A DNA stretch of 64,000 nucleotides from Adiantum capillus-veneris (taxonomy: Eukaryota > Streptophyta > Polypodiopsida > Polypodiales > Pteridaceae), in NCBI GenBank assembly GCA_014529385.2, contig CM043962.1, forward strand, positions 43,465,598-43,529,597, read 5' to 3'. The position numbers were made by a program, and so were the translations under genes. Of the stretch, positions 41,867-53,138 are shown piece after piece (the first letter of the stretch is position 1; each line of letters begins with the position of its first letter). The notes under the pieces were generated by a model, which did no database searches, was not told the origin of the DNA, and saw only the letters and a program-made list of their open reading frames with translations.

Positions 41867-42558
41867 AACAAGTGGTTTTAAAAGGTGACAACATCTTTCC
41901 AAAAAGTATGATCTACCCAAGGAAGGGGGGAGTATTTATTGACATCCACCATTTGCTTGCTTCCCTCTTAACCTTCCTCCCTGACCTCTTAACCTCCTAA
42001 TCTTAGGGAATGTATATATATGTCCCTATACTAAACCAGAAAAAAGAAGTAAAAGAGCAAGAGCTACCATACAAAAAGCTTGGAACCAACAAGATCTTGT
42101 CCATAAACCAAAACTCATAGGGACACAATGACACAACCCTTATGATATTTGTAAACTAACCAAAATCTATCTCTGTGTACACATATGGCTAGTACGCTAG
42201 AGTAATCCACTCCTACTTGGGGTGAGAGGTACCCTCTTTACTTTTCTCAAGTGTTTCACATGGTCTACCATGTGCTTACCTCTGAATGGGATTTGGTAGA
42301 ATACAATTACTTATTGTGTTGTTTCTTGTTGATTTTGCAGCGTTCCATTTGAAGATCAAGATTGCACTCTCGTTGAGGACAAGTGCAAAAATTCTTATAG
42401 TGTTAAACTTCTTGATTGAGGGTATGTTCATGGGCCACTACTCTCATCAAGATGTTTAACTATGAGAAGACACATACAAGTGGATCCATGGAGTTCTTGT
42501 TTTTGAGACAAACCTTCCTGAATTTAGAGGACATGATTTATATCAGGAAGGGGGGCAT

Positions 42559-42830
42559 GTTAACTTTGCATGTCATCCTTATTATTATTGTTTGTATTCA
42601 GTTATGGACCGGGCGTGTCGATCCCATAGGTCTATAGTCTAGGGCTAATGATCATCGATGAGAGGCTCACTAGACTGTGCACCAAACTCGTTTAGTGAAA
42701 ATTGACTCAATGTGGCAACCCGTATGTAAAAGGGATGGACCCAACTCATAGATAATGTTGTAAAACTAGTTTTTTGGATTATTCTAAACGGATGAAGCTT
42801 GCTCTTGCCTTATCTTCTTCTTTTGTCTGT

Positions 42831-42887
<57 letters not shown>

Positions 42888-43127
42888 CAGAGAGAGAGAG
42901 AGACTGCATAGGCAATCAAGCAACAGGGATATGGCAGTAGTGAGGAGGGCGGTCAATAGCGTGGCAGCTTCTTCCTCTCGGCACGCACAAGATTCCCTCA
43001 GCGGCATCAACGTAGGAGGTGAGTGACACACCATCTATAGTCATAGAGCTTTCCTCTATGTATAGGTTGTGTGCTTGCAGGCCCTGTGGCTTGCACATGG
43101 CGTTGGGAAAACTCCCCTCAGTTGACA
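42559..43127 (+). repeat. Probable LTR (solo or truncated) with upstream purine tract
   Basis: AGGAAGGGGGG at 42546-42555 precedes TGTTAAC, and the sequence ends GTTGACA at 43127, giving near-perfect terminal inverted repeats over about 569 bp. The preceding 42338-42545 resembles the 3' tail of a gypsy polyprotein transcript. It contains a (GA)n array at 42835-42884. No second copy was found in the window; only its last 28 bases resemble the LTR end at 15713-15740. Confidence 0.5.
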
Positions 43128-45712
43128 CACTATCACAGCATGGCGTAACTCCACTAGAAATTATGCCACCCATCAAATGTAGGTGTAAAGTTGCAGGTCC
43201 AAAAGAAAAAGGGAAGAACTTTGGCAGATTTTGAAATACAAACCACAACATGTGATCAAACCAAATGATTGTTGATGGACAAGAGGAACTAGGGTCCTGT
43301 TTGCAAGTACATTTTACAAAGGATCTGTAGGTATTTTAGCAATTCTTTAAGAACTTTCGGATGTTGTTTTCTCTATCATTGAGAGAAAGGCCAAGTTTGG
43401 TTCTAGCTATTAGTGATGTATTAGAACACTTCTTTCTTTCGACATCGGATAACTTGATTTGTTTCAAGAAAAACGGTAGATCCTGTGACAAAAGGTGTTT
43501 GGATTGATGGGCTGAGGACTTGCACTGCTCTATCGCTTAAAAGAAAAACTACATAAGAGTGCCAGGCAACCTATAGTGAAGGGTGCACTTTGGTTAAGAG
43601 CCTCAAAATGCTAGAGTCTATTTTTCAATCTAGTGGCATCTAATTCTATTTGGCGTGGTGGGAGGAGGGATGATTTTAGAGAATCTTTTGGGCATAGATT
43701 TTTCAATCTTAAGAGAGGTAGGATTCCCTAGGAACCCAAGGGCCTCCTTTTCTTCTAGTTCCAAAAGGTCTAGGTCGAGCAAAGGATTGACAACATTCTC
43801 TGTTTGTTTGACTTTGAAATGCAGAATGGGTGAATTATTAATAAAGTAAAGTTTGTTCACAATGGAAGGTAAAGAGGTAAAATAAAAATCCAAATAAGCT
43901 GAATCTTGATCATCGATAAACTTAAGAAAGGCTTAAAATGATTCTAAGGCTTGAGCCAACAAAACGGGGTCCTTTCTTGCTAAAGGGAGTAGTTTTTTTA
44001 GCCAATCATTAATAGACTGTCGAGGTCAAAAGGGTATGGTTTTTAATGGCTTCTTTTTTGTGATCTAAAAGTCTAAGATTGAAAGTCTATACCTTTAAAA
44101 CAAGATAAGAGACATTGTGTGCCAACAGGTGGCACAATGGATATCTTTTTCTCAAGAATAACCCCTTAACTAGCAATCCAATTGTTATGGAACCATAAGA
44201 AAATAACGATTAAAATCATTTTAAAATTGGACTAAAGGAATTTTTTGCACATCGATAATCAATATATGGTGATTGTCCCCAACCAAAGACAATCATGGAA
44301 ACAATGTGTGTGTTTATGTTTAATATCCCTTCAATAGAGAAACATATGTTGATTATTAATAATGCCATTAACACAAAAAGATTATAGCAATAGACATGAA
44401 ACCAAAAAAAAGACTTTTTTATTTTGATATTATTGGTACAACCTATCTTCTAGGAGACTGAACAAGCTCCTAGACCATGAGAGAATAGACCTATACCTAC
44501 CACCATTCAACACAGATATCAAGTTAGAACTTGGACTACCTTTGATGGGAAGACAAGTATCCAAATTATCTATTTTGTTTGTTATCATTGTCACATAGCC
44601 CTACATTCCCTCACTCTCCTTATATACATTAGGTAAAAGGTTTTTCACCTTGTGATAGGGTAATATTATTTTAGCAATGATTCTAGTAGGTTTATGGGGG
44701 TGTGCAGGTTGACATCCTTCAGGAAAATCACGTATAGCAGATGGAGAGGAGAAGATAGGTATTTGAAGCACCTTTCCATATTCGGGTTGACATTAATCTG
44801 TTTTGGCTCCTCTTGTTTTTGGGTTTTGTTAAATCCTTCATTCACAAGTAGATCTTGAAGTGTAATTAAAAAATATGGATCACAATTAGATATGTGTGGG
44901 TACTAGTTACCCTCTGATATCATGATATATTTATAACCGAGAAGATAATAACACAGGGAAGAATTTTTAGAGATTCAGTGATAGCTTCGATAGATAATGT
45001 GTAAGCACCATACTCTGCCAATTATACATATTCTCATTTTTAAGTGCAACTAGGATACATTTGAGAGCAAAAAAGGGGTTTATCGAACCTAAAGTATCGA
45101 GTTTGCTCTCTCTTTAGCCATGAGAGGGTAATATGTTAGTATGGTGATTTATGCTTCATAATACACCACAATTAACTTGTCATTGCATATGAACTACTCT
45201 TTGTTCTTCCAAACTCACAAATTGTGAGCGATAAATTTATCAAAAACCAAAAAAGTTACATAGAAAGCCATGCTCAATTCAAGCCATGGCATCAACCCCC
45301 ATCTTCACCACATCCAATCAGACATGCCGGATACATCGATTGATGAAGGGTGCCACCCTATAGACCAACTACCTTAAAAGAACCTAGGCTGACTCGGACT
45401 GGCCACTAAGGAGTTAGCCCTGCCATGACACCCCCCCTTGACCACCAAGCTAGTGTCCCAAAAATATAATGCCGAGGAGAAGACAACGACCAATACCTTT
45501 TTTTGTTTTTCTTTCATTTAAACAGGGTATTTGAGCTAAGTTGACTAGAATCCATTGTCACTCCCACCGGATTGGCAAGCGACTCTGGTTTATATGTGAC
45601 TCTGCCATCACATGACCTATCATAGTGTTGTCCTCATCAGCAGGCGGGCCGCTAGGCGACATTGGTCCATCTTGCACCTCCACCTGTGGGCAATCTTTCT
45701 CTTCCGCTGCCT
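43128..45712. other. Anonymous AT-rich DNA
   Basis: No gene, repeat pair or element terminus was recognised over about 2.6 kb. Short ORFs such as 43630-43893 (minus) have no family motif. Confidence 0.5.
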
Positions 45713-45907
45713 TCATACCCAAAAGGTCATGTTCTTCGGCCTTATCCTCTGACTTAGGGACATTATCAACAGGCTTGACCTCTCTAGTAACGCGTCTCCA
45801 CTTTGACCTAACTTGCTGATTCGGGCACCATCTACCTTATGACAATCCTTAGCATAATGACCAATCTTGTGGCGTTTGTAGCAGGAGTTCGGGAATGATG
45901 AGAAAGC
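45713..45907 (-). pseudogene. CCHC zinc-knuckle fragment
   Basis: The minus-strand frame gives SCYKRHKIGHYAKDCHKVDG. This fits CX2CX4HX4C except that the second cysteine is Arg. It is probably a scrap of a gag or LINE ORF1; upstream is a stop. The interval 45908-46416 shows nothing else. Confidence 0.45.
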
Positions 45908-46413
45908 CTAAAGCTGCCAAAACTGCCCATGCTCAAGTCTAAATACTTGGGGATTGGCTTGATCATATTCCAAAGGATATAGAATTTAACGTCTGAATAC
46001 ATGGGGATTGGCTTGAATACTCTTTTAGTATATACTTTTACATACTTAAAACATAAGGTGATTGGAATGGGCAAGTTTTGAGTTTGTTTATAAGGTCCAA
46101 ACAGAATGAGATGTTTATCCAATGGTAGAATATTCCTCGACTCCAACATCCCAATTTAGTTAAACATATGCAGCAAATGACAAGGTTTTGGCAACACAAA
46201 CTATTAAAACCCATGTTTTTTGCATTCGTTTAGTCTTGGAAGTTAAGCATATTAACCAGTATTAGTTGATGAGGCCATGCTAAATCCACAACAGAGAATT
46301 GCTACAACTTGATAGTGTTATGTACCCCTGTTGATTGCCAAGAGATGTGCCAACCGAGTGTGATAATGCTCCGTATCACGGGTTGTGATGCCGATGAAGC
46401 TCGGTGTATTAAC

Positions 46414-46416
<3 letters not shown>

Positions 46417-46450
<34 letters not shown>

Positions 46451-46464
46451 GTGTGTGTGTGTGT
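46417..46464. repeat. (GA)n then (GT)n microsatellite
   Basis: About 15 GA units followed by TTTT and a (GT)7 run. 46465-47112 has no recognisable gene. Confidence 0.9.
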
Positions 46465-47112
46465 ATGTAATTCCCAATGTGGGAAAACTAGCTGAGGCAG
46501 GGGCAGCAAAAAAGGCAGAGAAAAATACTGCTAATCGTAAGCAAATGAATGTGTGTGGGTGAGAGAGTTGTGTAAGTGGTGACCAATCATGCACCTGCCC
46601 TTTCCCTTTCTGTTAAGATTTAGAGGGAGAGAGATAAAGACAAGGCATGAATCATTATCCTGTTTTTATACAAAAAATCCAAAGTCCTTATTATCCCTTA
46701 ACATAAAAAATTGGGCCATAGGAACTATTTAAAGACTTTTATAATCGAATTAATAAGGATCTGATTTTAAAAACTTCACCTGTATACATGAAAAAAACCC
46801 AAATCTAGAGACATGGAAAAAAGCTAGGCATGGTTGACATCTCCCAAAAAACTATGTCATTGTCGTGATTCGTCGTGATTAGCTAGACGAATTTGAGCCA
46901 CCAAACGAGTAATCTGAAAAACACATGACATAACTAGGAACTAGAAATTAGTGCGTCGTGGTAGCCTTGTGATAGTGTAACCTTTGATCATGCCTTGACG
47001 ATAGTTTTTTACGACAAAGAGTATACTTATGCATGTAAGCATGTACCGTCTAGACCTGAGAAGATGTGTCTATGTGTGAGAAGTGTGGTTATCACAAAAT
47101 TTGCCAAGTTGT

Positions 47113-47180
47113 GTGGGTGTGTGTGTGTGTGGGTGTGTGTGTGTGTGTGTTTTGAGAAGAGTGTGTGTGTGTGTGTGTGC
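47113..47180. repeat. (TG)n microsatellite, interrupted
   Basis: Two TG runs separated by tttgagaaga. Confidence 0.9.
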
Positions 47181-47384
47181 GATCCGAGTAGCAAGAGGCA
47201 CGCATGGGTGTGTACATGTGGGAGTGGTAGAGACAAGCTATAGGAGGGAAACTAGTTTAGCTCTTCCTTAGCTTCCATCCTTAAAGAGTCCTCTTCATCG
47301 ATATCCATTAGAAGATCTCTCTCATAGTATGAGATGCTTCCATGGCCTAGCCTTGGGTCATGTTCTTCCATTTCCATAGCTTTC

Positions 47385-47690
47385 CTTGTGAATAGAAGCT
47401 AAAGAGAGAAATAAACAAATAGAACTCATCTTTCTTACTAGAGCATAAGTCTCATCATAAACAAAACCATAATCTTGAGCAAGACCTTCAGTAGCCAACC
47501 TTGTTTTAAATTGTCAATCTTTCCTTGTTGAACTTGAGTTTGTAGATCCATCTGTATCCTATTGCATTCTTTTTGGGTGGTGGCAAGAAATATAAATCCT
47601 TAGTGTCCATTTTTTGTAAAGCACCTATTTCCTTGTCTATAGCTTCCTTTAACTCTTGTTTGCCATGCCTCCTTGTACCTAATGGACCAC
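47385..47690 (-). pseudogene. Copia RT fragment
   Basis: The minus strand reads ELKEAIDKEIGALQKMDT, then AIGYRWIYKLKFNKE, and in the next frame RLATEGLAQDYGFVYDETYA. This is the N-terminal block of copia RT (KWVFK, then RLVAKG-type motifs). No LTR adjoins it, and it differs from the intact copia element at 23-28 kb. Confidence 0.8.
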
Positions 47691-47691
47691 A

Positions 47692-48110
47692 GTAGACATG
47701 ATCGACATAATAATGGAGATCGCAATCAACATGAAAGAAGGAATGAAAGATGAAGAGACCATGAAAGAGAGGGTGATTATAAAAGAGCTCATAGCGATAG
47801 GGATGATGGTCCAGACTCACAAAGAGCATGATGATGATGGTAAATGCAAATACTAGAGCAAAAGGGATTGAGATGATAGAAACCCCAGCTCTTCAAAAGG
47901 GAATGTATCATAGGAACTTGGGTTGTTCCATGATTAATATAGAAGAGATCCTAACAAGAGGGATGGTGATCAAAGGACTCACAAAGAGTATCGCTACTAA
48001 ATGCAACAGTCGACACAATGGTAGAAGTCGTAGAAGAGTTAACAATAAAGACCACGATAGACATGATTGACATGATGATGGAGATCGCGGTCAAAATATG
48101 CATCTACAAG
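47692..48110 (+). pseudogene. Arg/Asp/His-rich (SR-like) pseudo-exon
   Basis: Read on the plus strand, 47692-47830 gives DHSRHDRHNNGDRNQHERRN, a stop, then RDHEREGDYKRAHSDRDD. A related phrase (DHDRHD, HDDGDRGQ) recurs at 48040-48095. Such R/D/H-rich repeats are typical of SR-type splicing-factor tails. The frames are broken. It may be a captured host-gene fragment beside the copia scrap; a low-complexity coincidence is possible. Confidence 0.35.
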
Positions 48111-48591
48111 ATAAGATTAAGGGTGGATGAAAGGTAAGGGGTAAAATATGTGACAAGAAGTTGTGATCCTTATGGCATGCATCACTGGAAGCAAAAAATT
48201 TCTCTCAGAAGACTCTCAATTCTTGGTGTTTGCATTTGGCAAGCATTATGGCCTCAATGGAGTCTTCTTTGGCCCTTTAATTTTCTCAAGCCTAATCAAA
48301 GTGTTTAAGAAATGTCCAAATGGGGGAGTGCCATGTGTACAAAAATATTGGGTTTGCAAGAGTCCAAATGGTAGGGTTCAAACTTGAAACTCTAGACAAA
48401 ATAGGCCTTTTCTATTTCACAAAAGGAGTGGAAAATGAGAAAATCTTCCATATTTCAAATTTCTCCCCAATTTTTTATAGATTCCTCTTTCAACATCCAT
48501 CAATGGGTCACCCTCAAAAGGTGGGCTAGCCTCAAACATTACCTACCATCTTTACTCCTTGTTGAAGGCTCATTTTCCCTCCCTCTAACCA

Positions 48592-48606
48592 CTCTCTCTC
48601 TCTCTA

Positions 48607-48676
<70 letters not shown>
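48592..48676. repeat. (TC)n microsatellite
   Basis: About 85 bases of TC repeats with two TATC interruptions near the left end, the longest of the GA/TC arrays here. 48111-48591 and 48677-49102 contain no recognisable gene. Confidence 0.95.
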
Positions 48677-48678
<2 letters not shown>

Positions 48679-49097
48679 CCTCCAAATTTGGCATCTCCCT
48701 TCTCTCTACTAGCTCCAGCAGCTCATTTTTCACACCCTTTCTCTCTTTCTCTAGATGAAAGAGAAACTTTTTTCTCTTCTCACATCCATTTGCCCCTCTC
48801 ACCCAAACCAAGCTAGAGAGAGCTTCACCTGTAACCCCTATGATCTCTAACTTGCTTCCTTTCCCCCTACCACCTTCTTCTCCAATATTCCCTTCCTTTC
48901 CACTCGAAGGCCTCTCATGGTGACCTCTTACACAAGCAAGCTAGTTTTCTGGTCAGTTAAATAAGCCAACTTGTCTAGGCTGTTTTATTTTTCCCATAGT
49001 TTCTCAAAGAGAGGAGATAAAGGAGAAACATGAAAATATGGTAGGCACAATCCATATTGACCAAGAAGTCTTAGATTCAATCCCTCCCCCTTGCTCC

Positions 49098-49102
<5 letters not shown>

Positions 49103-49135
<33 letters not shown>
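49103..49135. repeat. (GA)n microsatellite
   Basis: About 16 GA units ending 20 bases before a splice-acceptor-like ttgcag. Confidence 0.95.
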
Positions 49136-49136
<1 letters not shown>

Positions 49137-49155
49137 ATCATTGTAATCCTTGCAG

Positions 49156-49307
49156 GAAAATGTTGATTGGAGGAATGGAGACTACTTCAACCACAATTGA
49201 ATGGGCCATGGTAGAACTTATCCGCCACCCAAGACGAGCTAGAGACCGTAGTGGGAATGAAAAACATGGTGGAGGAGGCACATCTCCCAATATTACCTTT
49301 CACATAA
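49156..49307 (+). pseudogene. Cytochrome P450 exon fragment
   Basis: Directly after tccttgcag the frame reads MLIGGMETTSTTIEWAMVEL then IRHP, the I-helix oxygen-binding motif (A/G-G-x-D/E-T-T/S) of plant A-type P450s. A frameshift near 49230 moves to ELETVVGMKNMVEEAHLP then ILPF, the J to J' region that normally precedes the ExxR K-helix. A TAA follows and neither the K-helix nor the haem-binding Cys loop is found nearby. A clean intron-exon start suggests a genomic rather than processed copy. Family-level assignment is not possible. Confidence 0.82.
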
Positions 49308-50339
49308 GTACTGATACAAAAAACTCTGCGTTTATATCCCGCATTTCCCAAATAATTAGGAATCACCCTTGCAAAGACCGCTCGTCACCTCAGCTCGCTT
49401 ACCTAGCAATATCTTTCAATCAATATCCCATCCTTTTATCAAGGGTCCTTTGGTCCTCGACATCATAATTAGCTCAAAGCATAGCTTCATTTCTCATCAT
49501 AAAAAATGAGATTCTCTTTTAGGACTCTCAAGTCCATTATAACATTATGGAAGTCCATTATAACAAAATTCCGACAGCTGACATGTCGTTTCCACGTGCT
49601 GATATGGAAGCGTATTATTGGTTGTTGACATTGAAAATTATGTGAGCTGACGTGTCAATCATCAAATGATTGTTGCATTCGATTACTATCAGGAATGTGA
49701 AGGGATTGAACGGTGGAGATCTCCTGTCCCCTGACGCCCAACTTTGACGGAAGTATGGCACTCAACAAGTGGCAGTATGGTAAAGGGAAAAGGGAAAACC
49801 AAAAGCAACCAATTCAAAAAGTCACCTCCACTTTGCCAAGTGAGGCACTAGCGCAAATTAAAGAAGAATCCAAACCAAGAAAAGTTGTGGAGGGATAAGT
49901 GAGACAGTTTTATCATATGAATACGCTCACTTGCAATAAGATTTGACATATATTTGCCCTTCTCAAGGCATTTTTGGGTTCATATGAAAGTCAAAATTTT
50001 CATGAATATGTCATTAGAAGGCTAATCTAAAAATTTAAATTTCCCTTGGGAAGGGAGTACATTGAGTTGCCCATCTAATTTAGAGAACATGCCCGTGCTA
50101 AAGCGTTGAAACTGAGAAAGTAGTACGTACAATAGAAGTGTGCTTGTAAATAGAAATTCTACCAATATTTCTCACCGAACGCATTGCATTTTTACATACA
50201 TATTGCTTCATTTACGAAAATTGGCTTATAATTTTTGTGATATTCCATTATTAGAAGGGAAAATAAAATTATGGCCTTCCATATACACAAGAAGCTTTGG
50301 AAAAATTCTCACAATATTTCCCACATTGTGACTTACCTC
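49308..50339. other. Anonymous DNA
   Basis: No gene was recognised. A short direct repeat (aagtccattataaca) occurs twice near 49530-49567. Confidence 0.5.
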
Positions 50340-50626
50340 AACATCATGAGCTTCTGCTCGAGAGGCACCGCATACCTAGCTAGGTACGATTGGGGGCAGG
50401 GGAGCACCGGCCCCCCCAGGGGACCACCGGCCCCATGGGGGGGCCAGGGGCAGGTGGTGCTCCCCCCCAGGGGACCACCGGCCCCATGGGGGGGCCAGGG
50501 GCAGGTGAGCACCTGCCCCTGGCCCCCCCATGGGGCCGGTGGTCCCCTGGGGGGGCCGGTGCTCCCCTGCCCCCAATCGTACCTAGCTAGGTATGCGGTG
50601 CCTCTCGAGCAGAAGCTCATGATGTT
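50340..50626. repeat. GC-rich foldback element, perfect 116-bp arms
   Basis: 50340-50455 and 50511-50626 are exact reverse complements over 116 bases. The 55-bp spacer contains another copy of the inner arm, so a tighter hairpin with a GAGC loop is also possible. The inner arms are runs of G and C (ccccccagggg, ccatggggggg) in an AT-rich neighbourhood. Each arm contains the 12-bp palindrome acctagctaggt. The ORFs on both strands are mirror images caused by the palindrome and are not genes. No target duplication was seen. Confidence 0.97.
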
Positions 50627-51577
50627 ATGCATTGTATGAAAAACACTGAGAAAGACTCCATTTTCCTACATGAGAAAATTTCTAAATCTTCTTGTGATAG
50701 GGAAGGGTACTACTTCCCAGTGCTTGTCTTTGGAAAGAGCAAGGAGCCCTTCAAATCCAAACATTGACATTGCTCACTAGGACATGCTTCTTCCTCATTG
50801 GTTGGGTAGTTAAGCACAACTTTAATGGGCTCTTAACCTTACGCTCTAACACGCATGATGCATAGAAACATATGTAGTGCCAACAAAACAGTCTAAGCAA
50901 ACATAAGATTTGGTCATGATACTATGTGCATTGCCTTAAAAAGAAAAATTACCTTCATTACCAATAACACCTGCTATTGATGCCCAAGTCGCTTTGAATG
51001 GGCAAAAGAGAAGGCATGGCTATCAATAACCTTCCATTTAAATATAATCATGCATGTATATGCCTTTGTACAAGCTTTGTTGCATTCTAGGTGAAAATAA
51101 ATATCACCTGCTAAATGACTATATGCAAGGGACCCAACTATATAACAATGCCTCATCCTACCCGTTGTCACAGTGAGGCATCAAGGGGCTGCAGATCTCA
51201 ACCCTCCATTTAGTCGCCATTCCTAAGTGGAATGACAGCGTAGAGTTGTTGGATGAGAGACATCTCATTAGCTGGAATATGGCAGGGCTGCATCCAATCA
51301 AAGTCGAACAACTCAACAGCCAGAATGAGCTCAGAGGTCGACAACTCAGCGTGCATAATCGTGCTTCTCCTCTGTCACTCAGCAGCTGCCACATCAACTC
51401 CTAGAATCCATGCGGGCTCTCCAGGCAACCGAACTGTCAAGCAATCCTCTTCATTGCCCACTGTATCGTTGCCCTGTAGTGCTCCACTGTAACGCTACTA
51501 CGCCCACTACATCGTTGCGCTACTGCAGTGCTGCATTGTAGCTCTACTGGCCCCTCGCCAACCGACAATGATGGCTC
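50627..51577. other. Anonymous DNA
   Basis: No gene, repeat pair or element end was recognised. Confidence 0.5.
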
Positions 51578-51666
51578 ATCCACTGACCATTCCCTTCAGA
51601 AAAGGCTCCGGGCATCTGCCAGTTGCCATATGGTTGCCCTTTCTTTCAAGGAATGGTCAGTGGATG
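51578..51666. repeat. 89-bp hairpin, possible MITE remnant
   Basis: catccactgaccattccctt (51578-51597) is the reverse complement of 51648-51666 except for one missing base. The sequence accattccct recurs just outside. No target duplication is clear. Confidence 0.75.
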
Positions 51667-52008
51667 ACCATTCCCTACACCATCACAGAGAGAGGAATTA
51701 AATATCATAATCAATGCACATAGTTCTCCTGCTGCCATGAGTAACCGTCCACTAAAAATTACGACTCAATAAAATATAAGTGCATGTGTGAGCAAAAACT
51801 ATCAACAAAACCACTTATAAAAGAAGACTTACAATGAAGAATTTCTAGGAATGACCATAATAAGTCTCAAGATCGAGATGTGAAATCCTAAACCTTCACT
51901 ATAAATTTGACCAGCAACCATGCAAGGACCCATCGTCCAATGACAAATAAACCTAGTATGAGATTCATCTTGGGCAAACAAGAAAGTGAAGGAGATCTTA
52001 GGCACTCA

Positions 52009-52011
<3 letters not shown>

Positions 52012-52060
<49 letters not shown>
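52012..52060. repeat. (TC)n microsatellite
   Basis: About 24 TC units. Confidence 0.95.
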
Positions 52061-52062
<2 letters not shown>

Positions 52063-52234
52063 GTAGATATACAAGAATAAGTATGAGAAAAATATGTGTG
52101 CCCATAAGTGCAACCCACCACCACATATGCATGTAGCATATACATGGGGCTACATGGGGAAAACCCACGTGCTAATAATAGAGTTAGAGGTGCTTGTGTT
52201 CAAGAAAACAAACTGCATAAAAAAACTACCGAAG

Positions 52235-53035
52235 GGCCACAAAAATATAACCAGAGTGTGATGTGACTATGTAGCAAAACCTTTCTAGAGTTGACCACAA
52301 GGTAGTAAGCTCAAAAATTTGTGAAAAGCTTTGGTGAATTAATCTGCCACATTGTTGTGTTAATACATACACCAAATCAATATCTCCAAGGTGCGACCAC
52401 TTTCCATTTTGATTCATGCCTTGTGGAAGCATCTGCAGTGAAAGCTACACTACTTGCTATCTCATCCTCACTAGCGACAATGAAATAGGCATACAATCCT
52501 CAAAGTAAAAATAATGAAGCCACTTCTTTGCCTGACGTCTAACAATAACCTCGTCACCATATGCAAATTGTGTGCCAAGGTCACAATGCAAAGTGCCAAT
52601 ACATGTGACATCAAAAGCTTACTGCAAATTAACCTTCAATGCCTCAATTTTCAGGTCACTTTACCTAGTCAAGAGTTTATCAACATAAAAGACAAGCACA
52701 ATCAAAACCCAAAAGGTTTCGTGACATAAACCTCTTCATGAATGATTCACCCCTAGCACAATGAGCAACCTATGCAAGCACATTACAAATGGTGGTCATG
52801 TGTTAAGTGGGTGCAAAAATCTTCCATAGCCAATACCGCATTGCTACATCTAAAATTTTTCAATTGGAGTGGACAATATTACCATCACCCTTGCACTCAA
52901 TCTTGAATATCCACTTTGTTACCAATAGGATGCTTGTCCTCGGGCAAGTCACATAATTCCGTACCATTCTTACGATAAAACCAATTTTGATTACATGGAA
53001 GCCATCCAGCCTGCATCTTCACATGCATTTTCAAA
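52235..53035 (-). pseudogene. Heavily decayed copia RT/RNase H
   Basis: Minus-strand fragments in copia order. Near 52875-52925 the frame gives KWIFKIECKGDGNIV, and at ~52705-52740 EEVYVTKPFGF. At ~52320-52400 DIDLVYVLTQQ fits the tail of copia RNase H (YVPT then ADIFTKAL). Several stops and frameshifts; no LTRs found. Confidence 0.65.
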
Positions 53036-53086
53036 GGAAAAATATATCGTGTGACGAGCTACAAGTCTCGCTTTGAAAACACACAC

Positions 53087-53090
<4 letters not shown>

Positions 53091-53136
<46 letters not shown>
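53091..53136. repeat. (GA)n microsatellite
   Basis: About 23 AG units. Confidence 0.95.

Positions 53137-53138
<2 letters not shown>

Larger units (their letters stand above)
15745..41931 (+). mobile_element. Element C: old Ty3/gypsy element, split by nested insertions
   Basis: Primer site, leader and gag run from 15745 to about 18672. The gag continues at about 35220, followed by zinc knuckles, protease, RT, RNase H and a truncated integrase. A retropepsin-like domain, a WVPK-repeat region and a purine tract (41918-41931) come after that. Many frameshifts and stops show that it is old. About 16.5 kb of other elements sits within gag. No matching LTR pair could be confirmed, so the outer limits are uncertain. 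Confidence 0.75.

Noticed and set aside
43630-43893. Minus-strand ORF of 87 codons
   Set aside because: No recognisable motif and no neighbour suggesting a gene.
46220-46300. Weak resemblance to the internal part of 5S rRNA (ggaagttaagcat...ttgatgagg)
   Set aside because: Only a few short words match and the rest of 5S rRNA is absent. A 5S-derived SINE is possible but not supportable.
48435-48811. ORFs made of Ser-Leu or Arg-Glu repeats across the TC array
   Set aside because: They are translations of the dinucleotide repeat. The same applies to the ORFs at 33607, 42799, 49091, 52991, 53031 and 55684.
50271-50639. Pro/Gly-rich ORFs on both strands of the foldback
   Set aside because: Both strands give the same protein because the sequence is a palindrome. 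The composition reflects G/C runs, not a gene.
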